In this document: one piece after another, positions 17,627 to 25,227 of the stretch | How positions within the stretch are numbered: position 1 is the stretch's first letter | Layout of the letters: each line of letters starts with the position of its first letter | Origin: Candidatus Campylobacter infans | Lineage (GTDB): Bacteria > Campylobacterota > Campylobacteria > Campylobacterales > Campylobacteraceae | Direction of reading: 5' to 3' | DNA length: 64,000 bases | Assembly (NCBI GenBank): GCA_009827235.1 | Contig: SPMW01000003.1 | Span: 32,494-96,493 of the forward strand | The notes under the pieces: generated by a model | Database searches by the model: none | Seen by the model: the letters and a program-made list of their open reading frames with translations, nothing else | What the model was told of the DNA's origin: nothing | Translations under genes and position numbers: made by a program

Positions 17627-18430
17627 GTGAGTGATTATAAAATAAAAGATTTGGAGCAAATTTTAACCAAAAATATAAATGCCCATACAGATATAGCCTT
17701 TGTCGCTGGGGATTTGGGCGTAGCTGGTAGCTTTGATAGTAAAAATAAATTTGATCTATTAAATGCCATAAACGCAAGCATTTTTAAAGCCAGTAATGAT
17801 AACGCCACGATAATGACCCAAACCATGAGCTTTCAAATCTGCAACACAAACACGCCATTTGAGCGTTATACCCCATCAAATTTGGGTGCTTTTGGGAATT
17901 TTTTGTTAAACACTCCAAATAGCGTGCGCAGCTTACATCCTTTTGCATCTTATACAGCTCTTGGCAAAAATGCTAAAATCTGCAACACAAGCACGCCACA
18001 CGCTTATGGCATAGCAAGCCCTTATCATAATATGCTTGAATTTGATAAAATTTTAATGATAAGCATAGGAATGCGCCCAAATCTTACTTGTTCGCTTATT
18101 CATCATGTAGAATTTGTAATGAATGTGCCTTATCGATATATAAAAGAATTTTATCATCCTATAAAAATAAACGATGAAATAAGTTATAAAAATTTTTATT
18201 TGCAAGTGCTTTATGAACCTTATAGAAAACTGACGCGCGATGAGAATGTTAAAATTTTTAAATATTTTACGCAAGTTTATAAACAGAGCGTGCGTGAGTT
18301 TAATTTAGGCAAAAGTGCGGTTTTTGTGTATGATTATAAGGCTTTTTATAAAGCTTGTGTGGAGCTTTTTTCAAAAGATATTTATGCTTGGATGAAGCAA
18401 GAACCACAAGAAAAACCATATAGAATATAA
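17627..18430 (+). CDS. AAC(3)-fold N-acetyltransferase, probably glycan-modifying
   Basis: The 267-residue protein has AAC(3) family motifs: VRSLHPFASYTALG at about 101-114 and SPYHNM...SIGMRPNLTCSLIHHVE at about 130-162, with the His residues expected for acyl-CoA or acyl-ACP transfer. Despite the family name it is unlikely to be an antibiotic-resistance enzyme. Homologues sit in flagellin- or surface-glycan loci beside FabH- and ACP-like genes (C. jejuni Cj1298-Cj1304, as I recall). It starts with GTG at 17627 after TTGAAAGGA. It is the first gene of the cluster 17627-20228. Confidence 0.78.
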   Translation: MSDYKIKDLEQILTKNINAHTDIAFVAGDLGVAGSFDSKNKFDLLNAINASIFKASNDNATIMTQTMSFQICNTNTPFERYTPSNLGAFGNFLLNTPNSVRSLHPFASYTALGKNAKICNTSTPHAYGIASPYHNMLEFDKILMISIGMRPNLTCSLIHHVEFVMNVPYRYIKEFYHPIKINDEISYKNFYLQVLYEPYRKLTRDENVKIFKYFTQVYKQSVREFNLGKSAVFVYDYKAFYKACVELFSKDIYAWMKQEPQEKPYRI

Positions 18431-18439
18431 GAGGCAAAA

Positions 18440-19033
18440 ATGCAAGAATTAAATTTTAATTTCAAAGGCGAGCGCACTTATATACAAGGCCCTGATGTTT
18501 ATAATGCTTTATTACAAACTTATCCAAATTTAAAGTTATTTGAGCTTAGCTTTCATCAACTAATGACGCAAAATATTTTATTAAGCCAAGGCGCGCCAAA
18601 AGATGAAAAAGATCTTTATTTTATCGCCAGATTTAAAAGCGCGCAAGAGCTAAATTTTAAAAACGAACTAAGGATTTTTGGGTTAAAAAATCCAAACTCA
18701 AAGCCAAGCAAAAGTATAATTTATGAAGAAGAAAAAATAATATCTAAAAGCTTTTTGGATTTAGCAAAACAAGAAATTACGCTTTCTTGCCCAAGTGGTT
18801 TTTCTTTTATGGAAGAAATTATTGCTTTAAATAAACATTTGCTTTTAAATGTATTAAGCGAGCAAAAGAGCAAATGGTATTTTGCTAAATTAAACTTAAA
18901 TGATGAGTTTAAAGAAAAATACCCGCTTAAACTTCGCTTTAAATCGCATTTTAATTTCTTGCTTACAAAAAGCGAAATTTTAATAGCTAATGACAGGGGG
19001 GGGGGGTGTTTTTTTGGCAGAGCCAGAAAATAA
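18440..19033 (+). CDS. unknown protein of the acyl-transfer cluster, with poly-G tract near its end
   Basis: The 197-residue protein is not one I recognise. Its N-terminus (ERTYIQGPDVYNAL) and mixed alpha/beta pattern could suit a hotdog-type dehydratase or thioesterase, but no catalytic motif is certain. The coding sequence ends within 27 bases of a run of eleven G (18996-19006). With eleven G the tail reads RGGGCFFGRARK and stops at 19033. With ten G it would read RGGGVFLAEPENKIAQ... and stop at 19058, for 205 residues, which looks more like a natural end. It lies 9 bp after the acetyltransferase gene and 41 bp before the KAS III gene. Confidence 0.75.
   Translation: MQELNFNFKGERTYIQGPDVYNALLQTYPNLKLFELSFHQLMTQNILLSQGAPKDEKDLYFIARFKSAQELNFKNELRIFGLKNPNSKPSKSIIYEEEKIISKSFLDLAKQEITLSCPSGFSFMEEIIALNKHLLLNVLSEQKSKWYFAKLNLNDEFKEKYPLKLRFKSHFNFLLTKSEILIANDRGGGCFFGRARK
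18996..19006 (+). repeat. poly-G tract (G11), probable phase-variation site
   Basis: Eleven consecutive G in a genome with almost no G runs. Such homopolymers in Campylobacter surface-glycan genes slip during replication and switch reading frame. Here each frame change gives a different C-terminus (stops at 19033, 19038 or 19058). It also changes the distance to the next start codon. Confidence 0.85.
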
Positions 19034-19074
19034 AATAGCCCAATGTTTTTTGCTTTAAAAATGAAAGGATAAAA

Positions 19075-20001
19075 ATGCTAGGATTAAGACAAATTTCAAA
19101 TTTTTTACCACAAGAAAAGCTGTGTAATTATGATTTTAAAGATAAATTTAGCATAGATGAAATTTTCATTAAAGAAAAAATCGGCTTTGAGTATCTAACG
19201 CGCAAACAAAAAGATGAAAAAGCAAGCAATTTGTGTATAAAGGCTTATGAAAAGCTTGTAGATGTGGATAAAAATGCTATTGATTGTATTGTTTTAATCA
19301 CGCAAAATGGAGATTTTAAAATCCCGCACACCTCAGCCATCTTACAAGATAAACTAAACCTAACAAAAAATTGTGCTTGTTTTGATATAAATTTGGCGTG
19401 TAGTGGTTATATATACGGGCTTTGTGCGATTTTGGGCTTTATGCAAATAAATGGCTTTAAACAAGGCTTGCTTTTTACTTGCGATCCTTATAGCCAAATT
19501 ATAAATGATGATGATAAAAACACAGCCTTGCTTTTTGGCGATGCTGCTAGTGTCAGCCTAATAAATACAGAGCCTATTTATGTGCCAAAAGCTTTTAAGT
19601 TTGGTACTGATGGAGCTGGCTTTGAAGCGATATTTTGCCAAAAAGATAGATTAAGTATGGACGGGCGAGCGGTTTTTAATTTTGCTATGCAAATAATTTC
19701 ATCGCATATAGAGCAGTTTTTACAAGAAAACTCGCTTAGCAAAGAGCAAATAGATAAGTTTTTATTTCACCAAGGAAGCAAGTTTATTATCAATTCATTA
19801 GCCAAAAGATTAGGGCTTGATGAAAGCAAAATGCCGTTTTTAGCTAAAAATTACGGCAACACCATCTCATCATCTATACCCTTAATGCTTCAATCCCAGC
19901 TGTTAGAGCAAAACGCAAAACGCATTTTGGCTTGTGGTTTTGGTGGTGGGCTTTCGTGGGGAAGCTGTATTTTAGAAAAAAATCAAAAGGAGCAAAAATG
20001 A
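19075..20001 (+). CDS. 3-oxoacyl-ACP synthase III-like enzyme (FabH2-type)
   Basis: The 308-residue condensing enzyme has the full KAS III triad: Cys109 in NLACSGY, His232 in FHQGSK and Asn262 in YGNTISSS. The glycine-rich C-terminal CGFGGGLSWG is present. It is more divergent than housekeeping FabH and is encoded with its own acyl carrier protein outside any fatty-acid operon. It therefore probably makes a short acyl chain for a surface glycan rather than starting fatty-acid synthesis. Its stop overlaps the ACP start (ATGA). C. jejuni has a comparable fabH2 gene in its flagellin-glycosylation region. Confidence 0.87.
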   Translation: MLGLRQISNFLPQEKLCNYDFKDKFSIDEIFIKEKIGFEYLTRKQKDEKASNLCIKAYEKLVDVDKNAIDCIVLITQNGDFKIPHTSAILQDKLNLTKNCACFDINLACSGYIYGLCAILGFMQINGFKQGLLFTCDPYSQIINDDDKNTALLFGDAASVSLINTEPIYVPKAFKFGTDGAGFEAIFCQKDRLSMDGRAVFNFAMQIISSHIEQFLQENSLSKEQIDKFLFHQGSKFIINSLAKRLGLDESKMPFLAKNYGNTISSSIPLMLQSQLLEQNAKRILACGFGGGLSWGSCILEKNQKEQK

Positions 20002-20228
20002 AAAATATCAGCAATTTAGAGATTAAAGAGCTAATTAAACAATGTGGCATCTTAGCGCAAAACTTACAAGATGATGTAAATCTTAGCGATCAAGGCGTTG
20101 ATTCTTTGGATAAGGCAAGTTTATTTTTAAATATCGAAGAAACTTACAATATCAAAATCAGCGCTGATGAATTTATGGAGCTTAATACCATAGATAAAAT
20201 AGTAAAACACATCAATGAAAAGCTCTAA
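19998..20228 (+). CDS. acyl carrier protein, specialised
   Basis: The 76-residue protein has phosphopantetheine attachment site Ser36 in GVDSLDK and the helical pattern of ACPs. An open frame exists further upstream. The ATG at 19998 is preferred because it follows AAAAGGAGC and gives the usual ACP length. It overlaps the KAS III stop by 4 bp. It is probably the dedicated carrier for the acyl group passed between the KAS III enzyme and the AAC(3)-fold transferase. Confidence 0.88.
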   Translation: MKNISNLEIKELIKQCGILAQNLQDDVNLSDQGVDSLDKASLFLNIEETYNIKISADEFMELNTIDKIVKHINEKL

Positions 20229-20347
20229 ATTTTAAAATTTAAGCTAAAAGTGCTAGCAAATTTTAAAATTTCTTGCAAAAATTAAAATTTTAACAAGCAT
20301 TTAACATTTATATTTCATAATTTTGCCATCACTTCAAAGGAGAAAAG

Positions 20348-20767
20348 ATGAAAAAATTAAGTATTGTTTTAGCAGCTAGCCTGCTAGCTAGTGCGAGTTT
20401 TGGTGCTGAGATGAGCAAGGCTGAGATTCAAAAATTAGCAAGCAAAACAGCCCAAGAGAGCATAAGCTTGAAAAAAGAGGCCAGCCAGTTAGAGGCAAAA
20501 ATAGCTCAAATTTGTGCCAAAGAGCGCCAACTAAAAGCCGTAGTTAATAATTTAGACGAAGCTCAAAGGGCTGAGTTTTTAAGCGAATTAAAATATCAAA
20601 ATCGCCAAGGCTTAGCAAAACTTAAACGAGATGATATTTACAATGATAGGGTTTGTGGGAATTTTGGCGGTTTTGTTGGCCCAAAAGCAAAGCCAGCTAA
20701 GTTTGACCATCAAAGACAAAAAAGAATGCCACAATGTCCTAATATGGATTGCCAAGCAATAAAATAA
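20348..20767 (+). CDS. small secreted protein of unknown function
   Basis: The 139-residue protein has a clear signal peptide (1-19, cleavage at SFG-AE). A coiled-coil-like helix follows (about 22-90, rich in Lys, Glu, Ala and Gln) and then a basic tail with PQCPNMDCQ. Four cysteines follow the signal peptide (about 57, 103, 129 and 134), which suits periplasmic disulfides or metal binding. I do not recognise it. It ends 69 bp before a response-regulator gene, with a hairpin between. By analogy with DccRS-type systems it could be that system's target or signal partner, which is speculative. Confidence 0.75.
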   Translation: MKKLSIVLAASLLASASFGAEMSKAEIQKLASKTAQESISLKKEASQLEAKIAQICAKERQLKAVVNNLDEAQRAEFLSELKYQNRQGLAKLKRDDIYNDRVCGNFGGFVGPKAKPAKFDHQRQKRMPQCPNMDCQAIK

Positions 20768-20778
20768 GCCAAAAAGGC

Positions 20779-20803
20779 GCAAAACGCATAAACTGCGTTT
20801 TGC
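20779..20803 (+). terminator. stem-loop between the secreted protein and the two-component genes
   Basis: GCAAAACGCA and TGCGTTTTGC form perfect 10-bp arms around a 5-nt loop. The T tract after it is short. It is a terminator or an attenuator setting lower expression of the regulator pair. Confidence 0.55.
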
Positions 20804-20836
20804 TTGCTAAATAAAATTTGCCAAAAAGAAAACTAA

Positions 20837-21490
20837 ATGAATAAAATTTTACTTTTAGAAGATGAAAATATGCTTTGTGATATGATCGCTGAGTATTTAC
20901 AAGATAACAATTATAGCGTAGATGCTTGCGCTAGCTATAATGAAGCCATAGAATTAGCTAGTAAAAATTATGATTTATTTATTTTTGATGTGAAAGTGCT
21001 TGATGGCAATGGTTTTACATTATTAAGCGAGCTAAGAGAGGCTGGCATCGACACGCCTTGTATTTTTATCACTTCGCTAAATAGTATGGACGATGTTAAA
21101 ATGGGATTTCGCGCAGGTTGCGATGATTATTTAAAAAAACCTTTTGAGCTTGGAGAGCTAGCTTTGAGAGTTCAAAATTTATTAAAAAGAAATTTTGATA
21201 GAAAAAGCGTGGTAAAAATTGACGAGCATTTTAGCTATGATGTGCTTTTAAAGCAATTATTTTGCGATGGTAAGCGCATTAACTTACATAATAAACAAAG
21301 TGAGCTTTTATCGCTTTTTGTTGCCAGGGCTAATTGTATTGTATCAAGAGCTGAGATTTACTCGCATTTATGGGGCATAGATGAGCCTAGCGAGATGGCC
21401 TTGCGTGTGTATATTAGAGAACTTCGTAAAATTTTAGGCCAAGAGCGCATTATTTCGCATTCTAAGCAGGGTTATGAATTTAAAAAATGA
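20837..21490 (+). CDS. OmpR-family response regulator
   Basis: The 217-residue protein has a receiver domain with acidic residues Glu8-Asp9-Glu10, phospho-acceptor Asp51 (FDVKVLDGNG) and YLKKPF near 99. A C-terminal winged helix follows (about 125-215). It overlaps the next gene by 4 bp (ATGA), which encodes its partner kinase. It resembles the DccR/RacR type of Campylobacter regulator but I cannot choose between them. Confidence 0.88.
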   Translation: MNKILLLEDENMLCDMIAEYLQDNNYSVDACASYNEAIELASKNYDLFIFDVKVLDGNGFTLLSELREAGIDTPCIFITSLNSMDDVKMGFRAGCDDYLKKPFELGELALRVQNLLKRNFDRKSVVKIDEHFSYDVLLKQLFCDGKRINLHNKQSELLSLFVARANCIVSRAEIYSHLWGIDEPSEMALRVYIRELRKILGQERIISHSKQGYEFKK

Positions 21491-22785
21491 TAGATAAAAA
21501 CCTAAAATATCCTCTTTTGGTTTTGCTTGTTTATGTATGCACTAGCGGTGCTTTTGTGCTGTTTTTTGGCACATTTTATTATCAAAGCAAAAAAAACGAT
21601 ATTTTAAATCATACTTCATTTATATTGCACGATGGCGCGCGCCAAATTGCTTATATTAGGCGCACAAATGGCGATATGGACGGCATTTTTGGATTTAGAA
21701 ATTACGATATAAATATTTTTAATTTAGCTCAAAATTCCTACGAAGTCCAAGAATTTAATGATATACCAAACGAACTTACACAAGCCATTAAACACTTACA
21801 AAAAGATTTCAAGCAAAACTCTAAGAAAAAAACCAAGCCAAGCTATCCATTAGATGAAACCTTGCCACCACCAAATATCGCGCCACCAGATGAAAAAGCA
21901 TTGCCAGAGCATATTACCCCAGATGAAAAATCTCCCCAAAACACCAAGCCAAAAGAGCGCATTAACAATTTTATTATTAGCCAAAATTATGCTTATTACA
22001 TCGCCCCAATCCACAAACGCTCGCTTGTTTTGATTTTACGCACAAATGAGCTACATAAGGCAAATGCTAGGTTATTTGCTAGCGTTTTGGTGATTTGCTT
22101 GCTAAGCTTTGGCGTGGTTTTGGTGCTTTCTTATTTTATTGTGCGTTTAGCTTATGCGCCTTTACTTGGCCACATTAAAGCCCTTAATACTTTCATCACT
22201 GATACCACGCATGAGATTAACACCCCACTAAGCGTGATTTTAATGAGCCTTGAAATGTATGAGAAAAATCCGCAAAAATATCTAGCCAACATCAAAAACG
22301 CAGCTTTTAGCCTCTCGCAACTTTTTAGCGATCTTTCTAGCACGCTTAAAACCCAGCCATTAAGCTTTGAGCATATCGATGTAAGCGCGCTCATTAAAGA
22401 AAGAGTGGGCTTTTTTGAGCTAAGTGCTAGCAAAAAGCAAATTAGCTTTAAATTAGATTTAGCGCCCCTTGAACTTACAAGCGATAAATTTCGCCTAAGC
22501 AAAATTATAGATAATTTATTATCAAATGCCATAAAATATAGTTTTTCTGGTGAGATCATAAGCGTGAGCTTAGAAAACAATAAACTAGCAATCGCGCAAA
22601 AAGGCGTGGTAATAAACAAGCAAAACTTAGAAAAAATTTACGATAAATTTACGCGTTTTGATAGGACAAATGGCGGTTTTGGCATAGGACTTTCTTTGGT
22701 TAAGCGATTTTGCGATGAGCTAAATTACACCATCACAGCTAGCTCAAATGAAAAACAAACCACATTTTGCGTTAGCTTTATTTAA
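21487..22785 (+). CDS. sensor histidine kinase with proline-rich periplasmic insert
   Basis: The 432-residue kinase has transmembrane helices at about 10-32 and 195-219. The periplasmic segment contains a strongly proline- and charge-rich stretch (about 115-160). Phospho-acceptor His242 lies in DTTHEINTPL. The N box is DNLLSNAIKYSF and the G box is GGFGIGLSLV. No HAMP or PAS domain is obvious between the second helix and His242. The proline-rich part suggests an extended spacer through the periplasm or peptidoglycan, and the signal is unknown. It is followed by a strong terminator. Confidence 0.87.
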   Translation: MIDKNLKYPLLVLLVYVCTSGAFVLFFGTFYYQSKKNDILNHTSFILHDGARQIAYIRRTNGDMDGIFGFRNYDINIFNLAQNSYEVQEFNDIPNELTQAIKHLQKDFKQNSKKKTKPSYPLDETLPPPNIAPPDEKALPEHITPDEKSPQNTKPKERINNFIISQNYAYYIAPIHKRSLVLILRTNELHKANARLFASVLVICLLSFGVVLVLSYFIVRLAYAPLLGHIKALNTFITDTTHEINTPLSVILMSLEMYEKNPQKYLANIKNAAFSLSQLFSDLSSTLKTQPLSFEHIDVSALIKERVGFFELSASKKQISFKLDLAPLELTSDKFRLSKIIDNLLSNAIKYSFSGEIISVSLENNKLAIAQKGVVINKQNLEKIYDKFTRFDRTNGGFGIGLSLVKRFCDELNYTITASSNEKQTTFCVSFI

Positions 22786-22836
22786 AATTTTAAATTAAAA
22801 TTTGCTTTATTAGAAAGATTTTACAAGTTTAATCTG

Positions 22837-22865
22837 CCAGCAAATTTTAAAATTTGCTGGGTTTT
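22837..22865. terminator. 24-bp perfect palindrome with T run
   Basis: CCAGCAAATTTT pairs with AAAATTTGCTGG without a loop break and is followed by GTTTT on the plus strand. It terminates the two-component operon and may also serve the convergent epimerase operon. Confidence 0.65.
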
Positions 22866-22921
22866 GGCGATTTTATGGAGTTTTAAAACATTTGGCTGTA
22901 AATTTTAAATTAAAATTTGGG

Positions 22922-23974
22922 CTAAATGCCATAATATTTTTTATACCAAGCGATAAACTCGCTTACGCCTTGTTTTATTCCCACTTGCGCTTTGTAGCCA
23001 AAATCACGCTCTAATGCGCTAGTATCACACCAAGTAGCCTCTACATCGCCTGCTTGCATTGCTAGCATATTTTTTTTAATTTTAATGCCCAAAATATCTT
23101 CAATAGCCACTATAAACTCCATTAGCGCAACGCTTTGACCCTTGCCAATATTATAAACTCTATACGGCGCGCTTGAAATTGCTGGGTTTGGGTTTTGGGC
23201 GTTAAAATTTGTGCTTGGCGCGGCTGGCTTTTGTATGCATTTAATAATACCACCTACAATATCGCTTATATAAGTAAAATCGCGCTTCATATTGCCGTGA
23301 TTATAAACATCGATGCTTTCATCATTAAGCGCTGCTTTAACAAACTTAAAAAGCGCCATATCAGGGCGTCCCCACGGACCATAAACGGTAAAAAATCTAA
23401 GCCCCGTACAAGGCAAATTAAAAAGATGAGCGTAGCTGTGAGCCATCATTTCATTTGCTTTTTTTGTGGCTGCATATAGGCTAATTGGGTGTTGCGTGCT
23501 TGCGCTTTCGCTAAAAGGCAAGGCAGTATTTAGCCCATAAACTGAGCTAGAACTAGCAAAAACTAAATTTTTCACAGCCTCTTGGCGGCAACCCTCTAAA
23601 ATATTTTCAAAACCTAAAATATTTGAGCTGATATAGCTTTGAGGATTTTCTAAGGAATAACGCACGCCAGCTTGAGCTGCAAGATTAACCACACAATCAA
23701 AATTTTGCTCTTTAAAAAATTTTAAAATCGCCTCGGTATCGCTTAAATCAAGCTTAATAAAACTTAAATTTTGATATTTAGCCGAACTTACAAGATTTGA
23801 GCTATTAGCATTTATATCATCTATGCCAAGCTGGGCTAGGCGCGCATATTTTAATCTTACATCGTAATATTCATTTATATTATCAAGGCCAATTATTTCA
23901 TCACCGCCTTTGATTAGCTCGCGCGCTAATGAAAAACCTATAAATCCTGCAACGCCAGTAAGTAAAATTTTCAT
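22922..23974 (-). CDS. NAD-dependent nucleotide-sugar 4-epimerase (UDP-uronate epimerase-like)
   Basis: The 350-residue short-chain dehydrogenase/reductase epimerase has Rossmann motif TGVAGFIG (6-13) and catalytic Tyr167-x3-Lys171 (YAATK), with the upstream SSSSVYG. The NINEYYDVRLKYARL segment is typical of UDP-glucuronate 4-epimerases (CapI/LspL/WbnF). Paired 3 bp downstream of a UDP-sugar 6-dehydrogenase, it probably interconverts UDP-GlcA/GalA or the N-acetyl uronic acids for capsule or LPS. The exact sugar cannot be read. Confidence 0.88.
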   Translation of the reverse strand: MKILLTGVAGFIGFSLARELIKGGDEIIGLDNINEYYDVRLKYARLAQLGIDDINANSSNLVSSAKYQNLSFIKLDLSDTEAILKFFKEQNFDCVVNLAAQAGVRYSLENPQSYISSNILGFENILEGCRQEAVKNLVFASSSSVYGLNTALPFSESASTQHPISLYAATKKANEMMAHSYAHLFNLPCTGLRFFTVYGPWGRPDMALFKFVKAALNDESIDVYNHGNMKRDFTYISDIVGGIIKCIQKPAAPSTNFNAQNPNPAISSAPYRVYNIGKGQSVALMEFIVAIEDILGIKIKKNMLAMQAGDVEATWCDTSALERDFGYKAQVGIKQGVSEFIAWYKKYYGI

Positions 23975-23977
23975 TTT

Positions 23978-25210
23978 TTACTCCAAATATTTAATAAAAT
24001 GTGTCAAAACACCGCTAAAATCTAGCTTTTTAAACTCATCGTGCGCGACAGCTAAAATCACGCAATCATAATCTTTTAATCTTTGCTCGCAAATTTTTTC
24101 ATTTTGGAAGTTTATATTATAAAATTTCTTTACCTCATCAGCATTAGCCAAAGGGTCATTTACGCTTAATTCACAACCAAAATCTCTAAGTTCATTATAT
24201 AAATCAATTACGCGAGTATTTCTAATATCAGGGCAATTTTCTTTAAAGGTTAAACCTAAAATCAGCACCTTTGCGCCTTTAATTTTTAAATTATGCTTTA
24301 TCATTTTTTTTATAACAACATTTGCGTGGTAAATGCCCATATTATCATTTATTCGCCTGCTTGCTAAGATTAGCTCGGCATGATGGCCTATTTCTGCTGC
24401 TTTGTGCGTTAAATAATAAGGATCAACGCCTATACAATGCCCGCCGACAAGCCCTGGGGTAAAATTTAAAAAATTCCATTTTGTCGAAGCCGCTTTTAGC
24501 ACCTCTTGCGTATTTATCTCCATCTTATCAAAAATCATTAAAAGCTCATTTATAAAAGCAATATTTATATCTCTTTGTGTGTTTTCTATAACCTTAGCCG
24601 CTTCTGCTACTTTTATACTGCTTGCTTCATAAATGCCTGCTTTAATAATTTGGGCATAAACTTTACTTACTCGTTCTAGCGCGCCCTTAGAGCTAGCAGA
24701 TACGATTTTTTTGATTTTGCTTACTGTGTGTTCTTTATCGCCTGGATTTATGCGCTCAGGGCTATAACCTATCTCAAAATCTATGCCAAATTTTAAACCA
24801 CAACTTTGTAAAAGTGGCGCACAAAATTCCTCGCTCACACCCGGATAAACAGTGCTTTCAAATACCACTATATCGCCTTTTTTAAGCACTTTGGCCACGC
24901 TAAGGCTAGCACTTTGTAAGCAACTTAAATCAGGGCGTTTATTTTTATCAATAGGCGTAGGCACGCTTATAATAAAAAAAGTGCATTCTTTTAAATCATA
25001 AATATCATCTGTAAATTTTATTCCCTGTTTTAGGGCATTTTGCATTTGTTTAGGGCTAAGTTCTAAGGTTTTATCAAAGCCATTTTTTAATTCATCTATG
25101 CGAGATTGATTTAAATCATAGCCAATTACTTCAAAATGCTCGCTAAATGCCGCTGCTAAGGGCATACCAACATAACCTAAGCCAATAATTGCAATTTTTT
25201 CTTTAAGCAT
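23978..25210 (-). CDS. nucleotide-sugar 6-dehydrogenase, TviB/WbpO-like
   Basis: The 410-residue UDP-sugar dehydrogenase oxidises C6 of a UDP-hexose to the uronic acid in two NAD-dependent steps. It has N-terminal Rossmann GLGYVGMPLA (10-19), central ESTVYPG (118-124) and the catalytic cysteine Cys259 in GGHCIGVDPYYL. The pattern fits the UDP-N-acetylglucosamine/galactosamine dehydrogenases (TviB, WbpO) better than Ugd. It precedes the epimerase in the same operon. Confidence 0.88.
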   Translation of the reverse strand: MLKEKIAIIGLGYVGMPLAAAFSEHFEVIGYDLNQSRIDELKNGFDKTLELSPKQMQNALKQGIKFTDDIYDLKECTFFIISVPTPIDKNKRPDLSCLQSASLSVAKVLKKGDIVVFESTVYPGVSEEFCAPLLQSCGLKFGIDFEIGYSPERINPGDKEHTVSKIKKIVSASSKGALERVSKVYAQIIKAGIYEASSIKVAEAAKVIENTQRDINIAFINELLMIFDKMEINTQEVLKAASTKWNFLNFTPGLVGGHCIGVDPYYLTHKAAEIGHHAELILASRRINDNMGIYHANVVIKKMIKHNLKIKGAKVLILGLTFKENCPDIRNTRVIDLYNELRDFGCELSVNDPLANADEVKKFYNINFQNEKICEQRLKDYDCVILAVAHDEFKKLDFSGVLTHFIKYLE

Positions 25211-25227
25211 AAAAATCCTTTTTTGCT

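Noticed and set aside
17627..18430. Aminoglycoside resistance gene
   Set aside because: The AAC(3) fold is shared with glycan-acylating enzymes, and the gene sits in an ACP/KAS III cluster. Context argues against resistance.
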